Assembly (NCBI GenBank): GCA_002298165.1
Contig: DBMI01000013.1
Coordinates: 1-11,432, forward strand
Direction of reading: 5' to 3'
DNA length: 11,432 nucleotides
Source: Desulfarculales bacterium UBA702
Lineage (GTDB): Bacteria; Desulfobacterota; Syntrophobacteria; Syntrophobacterales; Syntrophobacteraceae
Below the pieces are notes generated by a model. That model made no database searches. It saw nothing but the letters and a program-made list of their open reading frames with translations, and was not told where the DNA came from. Shown one piece after another: positions 1-6,283 of this stretch. Position numbers and translations under genes: made by a program. Within the stretch, counting starts at the first letter, position 1; each line of letters opens with the position of its first letter.

Positions 1-466
1 TGCAGAACTTGACGCACACAACTTTTTTCTTTTTGGGGAAGCTCTTGGCGGGATCAAAAGCTATGTAGGAGAAAGGCTTGTTCCGTCCTGATATGTAAAG
101 TTTCAAGTGGAGCTTTGCTTCAGCTGCGTTGCGCCTTTGATTTCCCTTAAAGGTCAAAGCATAGCGGTCATGTGCTTTGATTGTGATATTGCAATAACCT
201 TCATCTGGAAAAGCGCCATCAATAGTTTCTCTTCGGAAAAAAGGCCCCTTGATCCACAGCAGTTCCCAATACGTTACTAGTACAGGTGTATTGGAAGGAT
301 TTTCTATTATTATTTGGCTCTCGCCATTGTCTGAATAGCTAATACTGTAGCTTGTGGTTAACCGGCGTCGATCCCGCCATGCTTCCCCAATTTTTATACC
401 CGCCAAAATGGTTGAAATAACCGATCCCCAGATTGCGGCAAAAATGGTGAGCCCTTGCTCGGCCAT
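1..466 (-). CDS. Partial gene for a small membrane-anchored protein of unknown function, third gene of the R-M operon (3' end outside window)
   Basis: Reading from an ATG at 466-464, the minus strand stays open for 155 codons to the window edge with no stop, so this is the 5' part of a gene whose end is not seen. Residues about 6-24 are a hydrophobic stretch (from LTIFAAIWG to ILAGI), followed at once by a charged segment containing WRDRRR. This looks like a single N-terminal membrane anchor with the rest of the protein in the cytoplasm. The remainder alternates hydrophobic and polar residues, with segments such as SQIIIENPSNTPVLVTYWEL and KLHLKLYISG that suggest a beta-sandwich. A lysine run (KKKK) lies near the visible end. 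The ATG is nine bases after the endonuclease stop, and GGTGAGGG just upstream can act as ribosome binding site. Composition looks more AT-rich than the trp genes. I do not recognise a named family. The function is unknown; the operon position suggests, but does not show, a link to the R-M system. Confidence 0.7.
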   Translation of the reverse strand, partial: MAEQGLTIFAAIWGSVISTILAGIKIGEAWRDRRRLTTSYSISYSDNGESQIIIENPSNTPVLVTYWELLWIKGPFFRRETIDGAFPDEGYCNITIKAHDRYALTFKGNQRRNAAEAKLHLKLYISGRNKPFSYIAFDPAKSFPKKKKVVCVKFC

Positions 467-475
467 TTTTATCCC

Positions 476-1216
476 TCACCCTAGCCTTGCGGCTTCAGCA
501 GCAACATGACCGGCCAATGCAGTGACAAAGGTTTTCAAATCCGTCATTGCCGACATTCCAGAAAACTCACCTGTTGTAACCGCTTCGCGTGGGGATGAAA
601 TAATGGCGGCAGTTGTGTAGAGCTGTTCTTGCACCAGCCTTTGACAAAGCAGGTCGTACCGCTTGAGGTAAGAAGCACCTTGAAATTCAGGTAACACCGG
701 AAAATGCGGCGACCTGTCACTAACAGGTGATCGAGACCCAGGAGCATCTTCGACCAGCATAAGCCAGCCAACAAACGGACGCGGTTGTTTGCCGAAGGCG
801 TTTTCACGGTAAGCCGTTTTTAAATCGTGCGCCGTTCCGATAGCTTCTTCTGTCCGGTTGTTGAAGTTGTTGCCGAAAGACGGCCCGACCTGGCTTTTCA
901 TTTCGATGGCTGCGATCAATTCGCCTTTGTGGATCACAAGCAGGTCCCATAACTTTGTCGGCCGAAAATATCCCGGCAATGTCAGCAAGGCGCGTTGTTG
1001 ATGAATATCGGCATGAGCAAGGCCGTTGGCTTTGACGATATCAAGCACCAAGGCAATAAAGCCGTCCATGTTTTTGCCCGCCGTGACGCCCGCGCGCTCG
1101 CCCTGATCGGCTTTGCCGGATTCAATTTGTTTTTGCCGCGCCGCTTCACGATTTCCCCAAAACGCTTGCACGGCTTCACGGGCCTTGCGTTCATAATCGA
1201 CCAGATCAAGAGCCAT
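476..1216 (-). CDS. Type II restriction endonuclease, PaeR7I/XhoI family (predicted target CTCGAG)
   Basis: This 246-residue protein strongly resembles PaeR7I, a type IIP endonuclease that cuts CTCGAG like XhoI. Recognised family segments include KADQGERAGVTAGKNMDGFI near residues 35-54, LPGYFRPTKLWDLLV near 80-94, and GPSFGNNFNNRTEEAIGTAH near 111-130. The PD-(D/E)xK nuclease core is visible as Asp91 in KLWDLL, followed by Glu105-x-Lys107 in IEMKSQVG, the expected metal-binding and catalytic residues. Length fits the family and no lesion is seen, so it is probably active. The ATG abuts the methyltransferase stop (TAG then ATG, no gap), with GGGGAA just upstream inside the methyltransferase gene. 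Translation is therefore probably coupled to, and follows, that of the protective methyltransferase. A membrane-protein gene starts nine bases after the stop. The exact recognition sequence is inferred from family resemblance only. Confidence 0.92.
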   Translation of the reverse strand: MALDLVDYERKAREAVQAFWGNREAARQKQIESGKADQGERAGVTAGKNMDGFIALVLDIVKANGLAHADIHQQRALLTLPGYFRPTKLWDLLVIHKGELIAAIEMKSQVGPSFGNNFNNRTEEAIGTAHDLKTAYRENAFGKQPRPFVGWLMLVEDAPGSRSPVSDRSPHFPVLPEFQGASYLKRYDLLCQRLVQEQLYTTAAIISSPREAVTTGEFSGMSAMTDLKTFVTALAGHVAAEAARLG

Positions 1217-2914
1217 CTATTCCCCGTTTTCCCCAAGAGCCGCGCGTTCTTCGTGGCTTAATCCATACAGCTTAAAGGTTGCCTTGTTGCAAGCCTGCAA
1301 ATCCCGTTTGTTGGCTGCTTCTTTCAAATCCTTTTTCAATTCTGAAGGAACGTCGCGCCAGTGAGGGATTCGAATGCGCCGGAGGTACTGAGCTTGAAAA
1401 CGCAGGCAGCCCCCTTGCATTTTGGTCGAGTAGGTTGACACAAAAAGCCTGGTGACGCTTGAGAGCAACACGGCTTGCAAGGCGCGAAGGTCCCAGGCTT
1501 TGGACGTGATGTAATAAAGGTTGTGGTGCGGGTACAGCTTGCCGGATTCAAAAACGATATGAGCTTCCCCCTTGATGTCGGGGACGAGAAGCTTTTGTTC
1601 CCTGGCAATTGCCGGGGTAATGCGGTCAATGGTGCGGTACCAGGCTGCGGGTGACTTTTGAGCACAGTGACGCCCCGCTATGACTTCTTTGCGCGCCTCG
1701 AGGTAGCGTTTCAGACGCGGGTATTTGCCCAGATTGACGAGCAGGCCGTCATCGGTAAAAGGATTGATGACACCCTGCCCTTTCCATTGCACTTCCCCCG
1801 ATAAAATATCTTTGGTTGTCACCAAGGGTAGCTTACGATCCTGCTCAACATCGAGCGATTCAAAATCTCCGATGAAGGCTTTATCGGCCCCAGTCGCAAC
1901 GCCAATGCCGACTTTGCAGGCGGCTTCCTCAAGGGTTGGAAATTCCCGCTCCAGACGGCGAATAAGGGCCATCTGGTCAGCTGATTCAAGCAGCCACGGT
2001 TGAGCGCCATCGGTGACGCGCGGCAGTTCTCGCACGGCCTGGCTCTCTTTAGGCAGGCTTTTTGCCTTCAAGGTTTCAGCCAGGCTTGACAGCGTTTTTC
2101 GGTCAATCGAGGGCCGGTGCGCGATGCGGGTAGGACCGGGTTTTTCCCTGGTGATGATCGTTATGGCCGGATAGGCAATCACCTCCTGGTGAAAGGCCGG
2201 GGTATTCATCATATCGACATACATTTTTAGATGAAATTTTCCGGCCACGAGATTCCGCAGTGGGCCGCCGTAGCGGTTTTTCATCCAGCGATCTGCACAG
2301 ATGAAGCCAAGGCTTCCGCCAGATGCAAGCATCAGAAGCGAGCGTTCGATAAACGGAATGTAGAGGTCCGCGCGGTCATACATGGTCGCGTACCGTCGCC
2401 GGTACTCGGTGACCAGGGGGGCAGGAATGAGTTCTTGCCGCACATAAGGCGGGTTGCCCACCACATAATCAAAATGACCTTTGGGCGGATCGAGAAGGAA
2501 ATCACCCTGGACAAGCCATGTATCAACAAGAGCCGTGGCGCTTTCTGCTTCAATCCCATGCCCTTTTATGCGTCCAATGACGGCCTGGCGCGTTGCGGCG
2601 ATGGTTGCCCGGTGCAGTTCAACCGCGCGCAGTGCATTCCCCAGCTGTTCTATTGAGCCCTTTTGTTTTGAAGCGCGCCAACTCGTAAGCAGCCGGTCCA
2701 CGATGGGAAGCAGGAAATCCCCTGCCCCGCATGACGGCTCTAAAAGGCGCTTTTCGAAAAGGGGTTGATCTTCTGTGTAGCCGACCAGATCAAGGATGAA
2801 ATCGACAACTTCGAGACGGGTGAATATGGCGCCGCGCGCTTCAATGCCGCCTTGCGTCGCCAGGACTTCAACGGCAGCGGTTATTTTTGAGGAGTCTAAT
2901 AAAAGTTGTAGCAT
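1217..2914 (-). CDS. N6-adenine DNA methyltransferase of the PaeR7I-like R-M system
   Basis: This enzyme transfers a methyl group from S-adenosylmethionine to adenine in the R-M recognition site, protecting host DNA from the adjacent endonuclease. From the chosen start (565 residues), GAIFTRLEVVDFILDL near 28-43 resembles the motif X region. LEPSCGAGDF at 58-67 is the AdoMet-binding motif I, and GNPPYVRQE at 153-161 contains the catalytic NPPY motif of amino-methylating enzymes. The C-terminal half presumably holds target recognition. The frame extends ten codons further, to an ATG at 2944, but that start has no clear ribosome binding site. The ATG at 2914 has AGGA eight bases upstream and an AGGAGGAGGG tract a little further, so I prefer 2914. 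Order (methyltransferase first) and size match the PaeR7I system. The alternative label would be a generic Eco57I-like adenine methylase. Confidence 0.9.
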   Translation of the reverse strand: MLQLLLDSSKITAAVEVLATQGGIEARGAIFTRLEVVDFILDLVGYTEDQPLFEKRLLEPSCGAGDFLLPIVDRLLTSWRASKQKGSIEQLGNALRAVELHRATIAATRQAVIGRIKGHGIEAESATALVDTWLVQGDFLLDPPKGHFDYVVGNPPYVRQELIPAPLVTEYRRRYATMYDRADLYIPFIERSLLMLASGGSLGFICADRWMKNRYGGPLRNLVAGKFHLKMYVDMMNTPAFHQEVIAYPAITIITREKPGPTRIAHRPSIDRKTLSSLAETLKAKSLPKESQAVRELPRVTDGAQPWLLESADQMALIRRLEREFPTLEEAACKVGIGVATGADKAFIGDFESLDVEQDRKLPLVTTKDILSGEVQWKGQGVINPFTDDGLLVNLGKYPRLKRYLEARKEVIAGRHCAQKSPAAWYRTIDRITPAIAREQKLLVPDIKGEAHIVFESGKLYPHHNLYYITSKAWDLRALQAVLLSSVTRLFVSTYSTKMQGGCLRFQAQYLRRIRIPHWRDVPSELKKDLKEAANKRDLQACNKATFKLYGLSHEERAALGENGE

Positions 2915-2922
2915 GTTTGGTG

Positions 2923-2939
2923 TCCTGAGCCCTCCTCCT
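2923..2939 (-). promoter_or_regulatory. Ribosome binding region that decides the methyltransferase start
   Basis: On the minus strand, AGGAGGAGGG (plus 2930-2939) is followed by AGGA (plus 2923-2926), which sits eight bases before the ATG at 2914. The longer frame from 2944 would place this purine tract inside the coding region, and nothing comparable precedes that ATG. This favours initiation at 2914. Confidence 0.5.
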
Positions 2940-2975
2940 AACATCCAGCTTTGGGCGAGATAGCACCCTTCATTA

Positions 2976-3020
2976 TTTATATCAGGGATTTTTTATAAAA
3001 TAGAAGAATCAGGGAATTAA
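2976..3020 (-). promoter_or_regulatory. Candidate promoter of the R-M operon with a direct repeat
   Basis: An AT-rich stretch upstream of the methyltransferase contains, on the minus strand, TTAATT (plus 3015-3020) and TATAAA (plus 2992-2997) separated by 17 bases. The -10 match is good and the -35 match poor. A second TATAAA lies at plus 2976-2981, without a convincing -35. The octamer TCCCTGAT occurs twice, at plus 2981-2988 and 3008-3015, once near the expected transcription start and once in the spacer next to the -35. This could be an operator. The prediction is by eye and promoter strength is unknown. Confidence 0.35.
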
Positions 3021-3116
3021 GTCCATTACAACCCGGCGAACCCCGCTCGGTGCGCGCTTAAAATGTCTCTGTCAATGGCTTCATAAAATTAGAAGCTCAT
3101 AGCCGACGGGCCCCTT

Positions 3117-3139
3117 AAAAAAAACGCCAACAGTGGGCG
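3117..3139 (-). terminator. Probable intrinsic terminator after the trp operon
   Basis: On the minus strand CGCC and GGCG flank a seven-base CACTGTT (with a bulge, one more A-T pair can form), and the hairpin is followed directly by eight T residues. The stem is short but GC-rich and the T tract is long. It lies about 350 bases past the trpA stop and upstream of the candidate R-M promoter, which suits a transcriptional boundary between the two blocks. Confidence 0.5.
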
Positions 3140-3176
3140 AGCATTAATACTTTTTTAGGATGAAACCGGCGCAGGG

Positions 3177-3192
3177 CAGGCTTTTCAGCCTG
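3177..3192. repeat. Inverted repeat, 6-bp stem with 4-base loop
   Basis: CAGGCT at 3177-3182 and AGCCTG at 3187-3192 are perfect reverse complements around TTTC. There is no adjoining T tract in either direction that would make it a clear terminator. Confidence 0.5.
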
Positions 3193-3221
3193 ACGTCTTC
3201 TGAAGGTTTCGTGCTTGTTTC

Positions 3222-3243
3222 GCGGGCAGGCTGGAAGGCCCGC
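3222..3243. repeat. Inverted repeat, GC-rich 6-bp stem
   Basis: GCGGGC at 3222-3227 and GCCCGC at 3238-3243 form a perfect stem with a ten-base loop that itself contains AGGCTGG, echoing the CAGGCT arm of the neighbouring palindrome at 3177. Confidence 0.45.
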
Positions 3244-3399
3244 CCCACATGGAATCTGCGTTAGGTGAACAGCATTGGGGCCGGATTACGACTAATTCAA
3301 GCAGAAGAGATAGGACTTTGCCGAAACCTTTTTTGACTATTTTGCACCCGACATTGATCTCGATTTCCCGCACCTCAGCCAAACCTCTTATGCTCCGCA

Positions 3400-3417
3400 C
3401 CCGGATATGAATCCGGG
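3400..3417. repeat. REP-like palindrome
   Basis: CCCGGAT at 3400-3406 and ATCCGGG at 3411-3417 form a perfect 7-bp stem around ATGA. On the minus strand it reads TAGCCCGGAT...ATCCGGGTG, a form I associate with repeated intergenic palindromes in several bacterial genomes (from memory, not checked). It lies about 70 bases past the trpA stop and could protect the 3' end of the trp mRNA. Confidence 0.5.
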
Positions 3418-3488
3418 CTACCCTCTTTTTATGGCATCCGTTGCGCTTTAAGTCTAGGCAACCTGCGTTTCGTGTTCAGACACCATTA

Positions 3489-4292
3489 TCATACGTATGC
3501 GGCCATGGCCTTTTTCATCGAAAATACCAGTTCACCTACCTTCGCGGCCGCCTCACCGCCTGCTGGACAAGATTCGATAATGCGCTCGAATGCGCTGCCT
3601 ATAACCACGCCGTCCGCTATCGGGCAAAGCCGGGCAACCTGCTCTGGAGTTGAAATGCCAAAGCCAATACAGATGGGAAGCCCGTTGCAGGATTCTTTCA
3701 GATCGGCTGCAACACGCTCTATCGCGCTCACGTCCAATCCCCCGCTGCCGGTCACCCCGGTCATCGAAACCATGTAAATAAATCCGGTCGCCCTGGCGGC
3801 TATTTTCGCCATCCGCTGAACGGGAGTGGTCGGAGCGACAAGGCGAATAAAATCGAGGTCGGCGCCCCATTGTCCGGTAAGCTCATCGGACTCCTCCGGC
3901 GGCAGGTCCACCACAAGGACCCCGTCCGCTCCGGCGCGCACGGAATCTCTGTAAAACTCCTCGGCCCCATATGCCAGGATAGGGTTGTAGTAGCTGAAAA
4001 GTACAATTGGAACGGCACTGAATTCTCGGATTTGTTCGACCATTCCCAACACGCCGGCCATGGTCACCCCTGCCTGTATGGCGCGTCCCGAGGAACGCTG
4101 GATCACCGGACCGTCTGCAGTCGGGTCTGAAAAAGGCACTCCGAGTTCGAGCACATCCAGCCCGGATCGGCACATTTGCTTTATGATTTCAATGGATTCC
4201 GGGATGCTCGGATCACCGGCGGTAACAAAGCCGACGAGGGCCTTCTTTCCATTTTGGCGCAGATTTCTAAAAACTTCGGCTATCCTGCTCAT
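3489..4292 (-). CDS. trpA: Tryptophan synthase alpha subunit
   Basis: TrpA cleaves indole-3-glycerol phosphate to indole and glyceraldehyde-3-phosphate and passes indole to TrpB within the alpha2-beta2 complex in the cytoplasm. The 267-residue protein is full length for this TIM-barrel enzyme. The signature LELGVPFSDPTADGPVIQ spans 48-65. It contains the catalytic Glu49 and Asp60, at the same numbers as in the E. coli enzyme, which supports the start. Other family segments are GFVTAGDPS at 21-29, SYYNPIL near 100, and the phosphate-binding GFGIST and VIGSAFE regions near the C-terminus. It is the last gene of the operon, 78 bases after trpB, the widest gap in the trpG-to-trpA part of the cluster. 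GAGG lies close before the ATG. No lesions are seen. Confidence 0.97.
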   Translation of the reverse strand: MSRIAEVFRNLRQNGKKALVGFVTAGDPSIPESIEIIKQMCRSGLDVLELGVPFSDPTADGPVIQRSSGRAIQAGVTMAGVLGMVEQIREFSAVPIVLFSYYNPILAYGAEEFYRDSVRAGADGVLVVDLPPEESDELTGQWGADLDFIRLVAPTTPVQRMAKIAARATGFIYMVSMTGVTGSGGLDVSAIERVAADLKESCNGLPICIGFGISTPEQVARLCPIADGVVIGSAFERIIESCPAGGEAAAKVGELVFSMKKAMAAYV

Positions 4293-4370
4293 AAATCCTC
4301 ATTTCTCCAATTTCTTTTCGGAAAATCGCCGCATTGAGGAAAATTCACACCGTTCGAATAACATTAACTT

Positions 4371-5600
4371 TCATAGATATTCCGAGACGATGCCAAGGTC
4401 TTTGTCTCCCCGCCCGGAAAGATTCACGATGATGATGTCGGTTGGCGGGCGACGCACTGCTTCTATCATCGCCTGTGCGACCGCGTGGGAACTCTCGAGG
4501 GCCGGAATTATTCCTTCCATCGAGCAGAGCATCTGGAAGGCTCTCAGGGCCTGCTTATCCTTGATTGATTCATACCGCACACGGCCTTTGTCCTTAAGCC
4601 AGGCATGTTCCGGACCAACCCCGGGGTAGTCCAGCCCGGCGGAGACCGAGTGGGCCTCCTTTATCTGCCCGAACTCATCCTGGAGCACATAGGATTTTGA
4701 ACCATGTAGCACGCCGACCGAACCAGCCCCAAGCGTTACCGCGTGTTTTCCGGTATCTATCCCGTGGCCCGCGGCCTCGACGCCGACCATCTCGACTGGG
4801 AGGTTCAGGAAAGGATAGAAGAGCCCCATTGCATTGCTTCCGCCCCCAACGCATGCTATCAACATGCTGGGGAGGGATCCTTCGGCCTCGAAGATCTGTT
4901 CGCGCGCCTCGTCGCCAATCACACGCTGGAAATCCCGTACCATTTCGGGATACGGATGCGGACCCGCAACCGAACCGATGATATAGAAGGTATCCCGAAC
5001 CGAACCGACCCAGTATCGCAGCGCCTCATTCATCGCATCCTTGAGAGTGCCGGTACCCGAATCGACCTGGACGACTTCGGCACCCAGCAGTTTCATCCTT
5101 TGCACATTTGGGGCCTGTCTGGCGATATCTTCCCTTCCCATGAAGACCTTGCATTCCATGCCGAACAGTGCCGCCGCGGTGGCCGTTGCCACGCCGTGCT
5201 GGCCGGCGCCGGTTTCGGCTATCACCTTTGTCTTGCCCATAAATTTGGCAAGCAGCGCCTGGCCGAGTGTATTGTTGATTTTGTGTGCGCCGGTGTGCGC
5301 CAGATCTTCTCGTTTGAGGTAAATAGTAGCTCCGCCCAGGCTCTCAGTCAGCCTCGCTGCACGAAAGAGCGGCGTTGGCCTCCCGGCGTAATCCTTTAAC
5401 AGCCGAGCCAGTTGCGCCTGAAAATTGGCCTTTGAGCAAATTGAGCGGTAAGCTTCATCGAGTTCGATGATAGCCGGCATCAAAGTTTCGGCCACGTACC
5501 TTCCGCCGTAAACACCGAAATGCCCTGCTTCATCCGGCAGCAAATTTCCGGCGTCCAGCGCAGTCACATCTCCAGCCGTGATAGTTCCGGCAAGTTTCAT
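4371..5600 (-). CDS. trpB: Tryptophan synthase beta subunit (TrpB1 type)
   Basis: TrpB is the PLP enzyme that condenses indole with L-serine to give L-tryptophan. Lys107 in GAHKINN is the Schiff-base lysine. Glu129 in AETGAGQHG is the catalytic glutamate. GGGSNA at 252-257 binds the cofactor phosphate. HFGVYGGRYVAETL near 27-40 is the conserved N-terminal segment. Compared with E. coli numbering (Lys87, Glu109) everything is shifted by 20, so the protein has a modest N-terminal extension. The start is nevertheless well supported: AGGAGG lies eight to nine bases upstream, inside the end of trpF, and the ATG overlaps the trpF stop as ATGA. Length (409 residues) is normal. Its pairing with a nearby trpA and the close match to classical TrpB fit the TrpB1 type rather than the stand-alone TrpB2. 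Confidence 0.97.
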   Translation of the reverse strand: MKLAGTITAGDVTALDAGNLLPDEAGHFGVYGGRYVAETLMPAIIELDEAYRSICSKANFQAQLARLLKDYAGRPTPLFRAARLTESLGGATIYLKREDLAHTGAHKINNTLGQALLAKFMGKTKVIAETGAGQHGVATATAAALFGMECKVFMGREDIARQAPNVQRMKLLGAEVVQVDSGTGTLKDAMNEALRYWVGSVRDTFYIIGSVAGPHPYPEMVRDFQRVIGDEAREQIFEAEGSLPSMLIACVGGGSNAMGLFYPFLNLPVEMVGVEAAGHGIDTGKHAVTLGAGSVGVLHGSKSYVLQDEFGQIKEAHSVSAGLDYPGVGPEHAWLKDKGRVRYESIKDKQALRAFQMLCSMEGIIPALESSHAVAQAMIEAVRRPPTDIIIVNLSGRGDKDLGIVSEYL

Positions 5601-6283
5601 TGGAATATCCTCCTGAGTTTGCGCGCCGGCGCTAATTGCCCAGCCGCTTTCACAAACGCTTTTACCTTTTCAATATCTTTTCGCCCGGGCGTGGATTCGA
5701 CACCCGAACTGACATCCAGGGCATCGGGCAAGACTTCTTTTATGGCATCAAAGACATTTTCCGGATCAAGGCCGCCGGCAAGGATAAAGGGCCTGTCTTC
5801 AAGTTTGCCCTTAACTGAGCACCAGTTCCAGGCCAGGGCATTTCCGCCCGGATGCCGCCCGGCTCCCGATTCGACCAGGCAGACCGACATGGGGTAGGCA
5901 CGCAGATCGGATAGAGCCGGTCGCCTGCCCGTGAAAAATGTTTTTATGACAGGGATTCCCGCCCCGATCAGTTCATAAACCAGGTACGGGGGTTCGAACC
6001 CGTGCAGTTGTACAGCTCCAAGCCGGCACTTTTCCACTTTCTTCATAATCGCCGCGAAAGGCTCGTCTACGAAAACGCCGACCGGGCAGACCGTTTCAGG
6101 GAGGCTCTCGCCAATTTCACGGGCAAGCGCGTCGTCCACAAAACGGGGGCTAGGCGGATAGAAAACCAGTCCGATCGCATCGACCCCTGCCCTTGCGCAC
6201 GCAACCGCCTCATCAACGCTGGTCAGCCCGCACACTTTCACCTGGACGTGTGACTCATAAATTTCGTTAGAGGGTTTTTCCAT
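5597..6283 (-). CDS. trpF: Phosphoribosylanthranilate isomerase, divergent
   Basis: TrpF performs the Amadori rearrangement of N-(5'-phosphoribosyl)anthranilate to CdRP, the substrate of TrpC. Family segments are KVCGLTSVDEA from 16, with the general-base Cys18; GLVFYPPSPRFV at 38-49; AVQLHG at 90-95; and FILAGGLDPENV, DVSSGVE and PGRKD in the C-terminal half, which form the phosphate site. The segment that normally reads LLD(T/A)...GG(T/S)G...FDW is LVESGAGRHPGGNALAWNW here, so glutamate 138 stands where the catalytic general-acid aspartate is expected. The protein carries about 13 extra residues before KVCG and a short basic C-terminal tail, giving 228 residues. The ATG directly follows the trpC stop (TGAATG), and the gene overlaps trpB by four bases. 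An intact reading frame and operon position argue that it is functional. Confidence 0.93.
   Translation of the reverse strand: MEKPSNEIYESHVQVKVCGLTSVDEAVACARAGVDAIGLVFYPPSPRFVDDALAREIGESLPETVCPVGVFVDEPFAAIMKKVEKCRLGAVQLHGFEPPYLVYELIGAGIPVIKTFFTGRRPALSDLRAYPMSVCLVESGAGRHPGGNALAWNWCSVKGKLEDRPFILAGGLDPENVFDAIKEVLPDALDVSSGVESTPGRKDIEKVKAFVKAAGQLAPARKLRRIFQ

Larger units (their letters stand above)
3140..3488. other. Intergenic region between trpA and the R-M cassette, palindrome-rich, no convincing gene
   Basis: About 350 bases without a supported gene. The stretch contains three perfect inverted repeats: CAGGCT/AGCCTG at 3177-3192, GCGGGC/GCCCGC at 3222-3243 and CCCGGAT/ATCCGGG at 3400-3417. 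A minus-strand frame of 71 codons (3185-3400) spans most of it but has no recognisable family and no good ribosome binding site, so it is probably not a gene. The layout resembles a dispersed intergenic repeat unit bounded by hairpins, but copy number cannot be seen from one window. Confidence 0.5.

Noticed and set aside
2231..2656. Plus-strand frame of 141 codons opposite the methyltransferase
   Set aside because: It is antisense to a clear methyltransferase with all its motifs. The composition looks like a shadow frame and no family is recognised. The same holds for other long plus-strand frames, such as 4743-5399 opposite trpB and 8194-8745 opposite trpG.
3030..3065. Minus-strand GGGGTTCGCC segment resembling a tRNA T-arm near the R-M genes (possible att remnant)
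   Set aside because: No acceptor, D-arm or anticodon arm can be built around it and no second copy was seen, so neither a tRNA nor an attachment site is supported.
3240..3270. GTTAGGT resembling an integron attC core site
   Set aside because: No matching RYYYAAC partner was found at a suitable distance and no integrase or cassette array is in view.
3185..3400. Minus-strand frame of 71 codons in the trpA to R-M gap
   Set aside because: No recognisable domain, no good ribosome binding site, and it spans palindromes of a likely intergenic repeat. It is probably a chance frame in repeat DNA.
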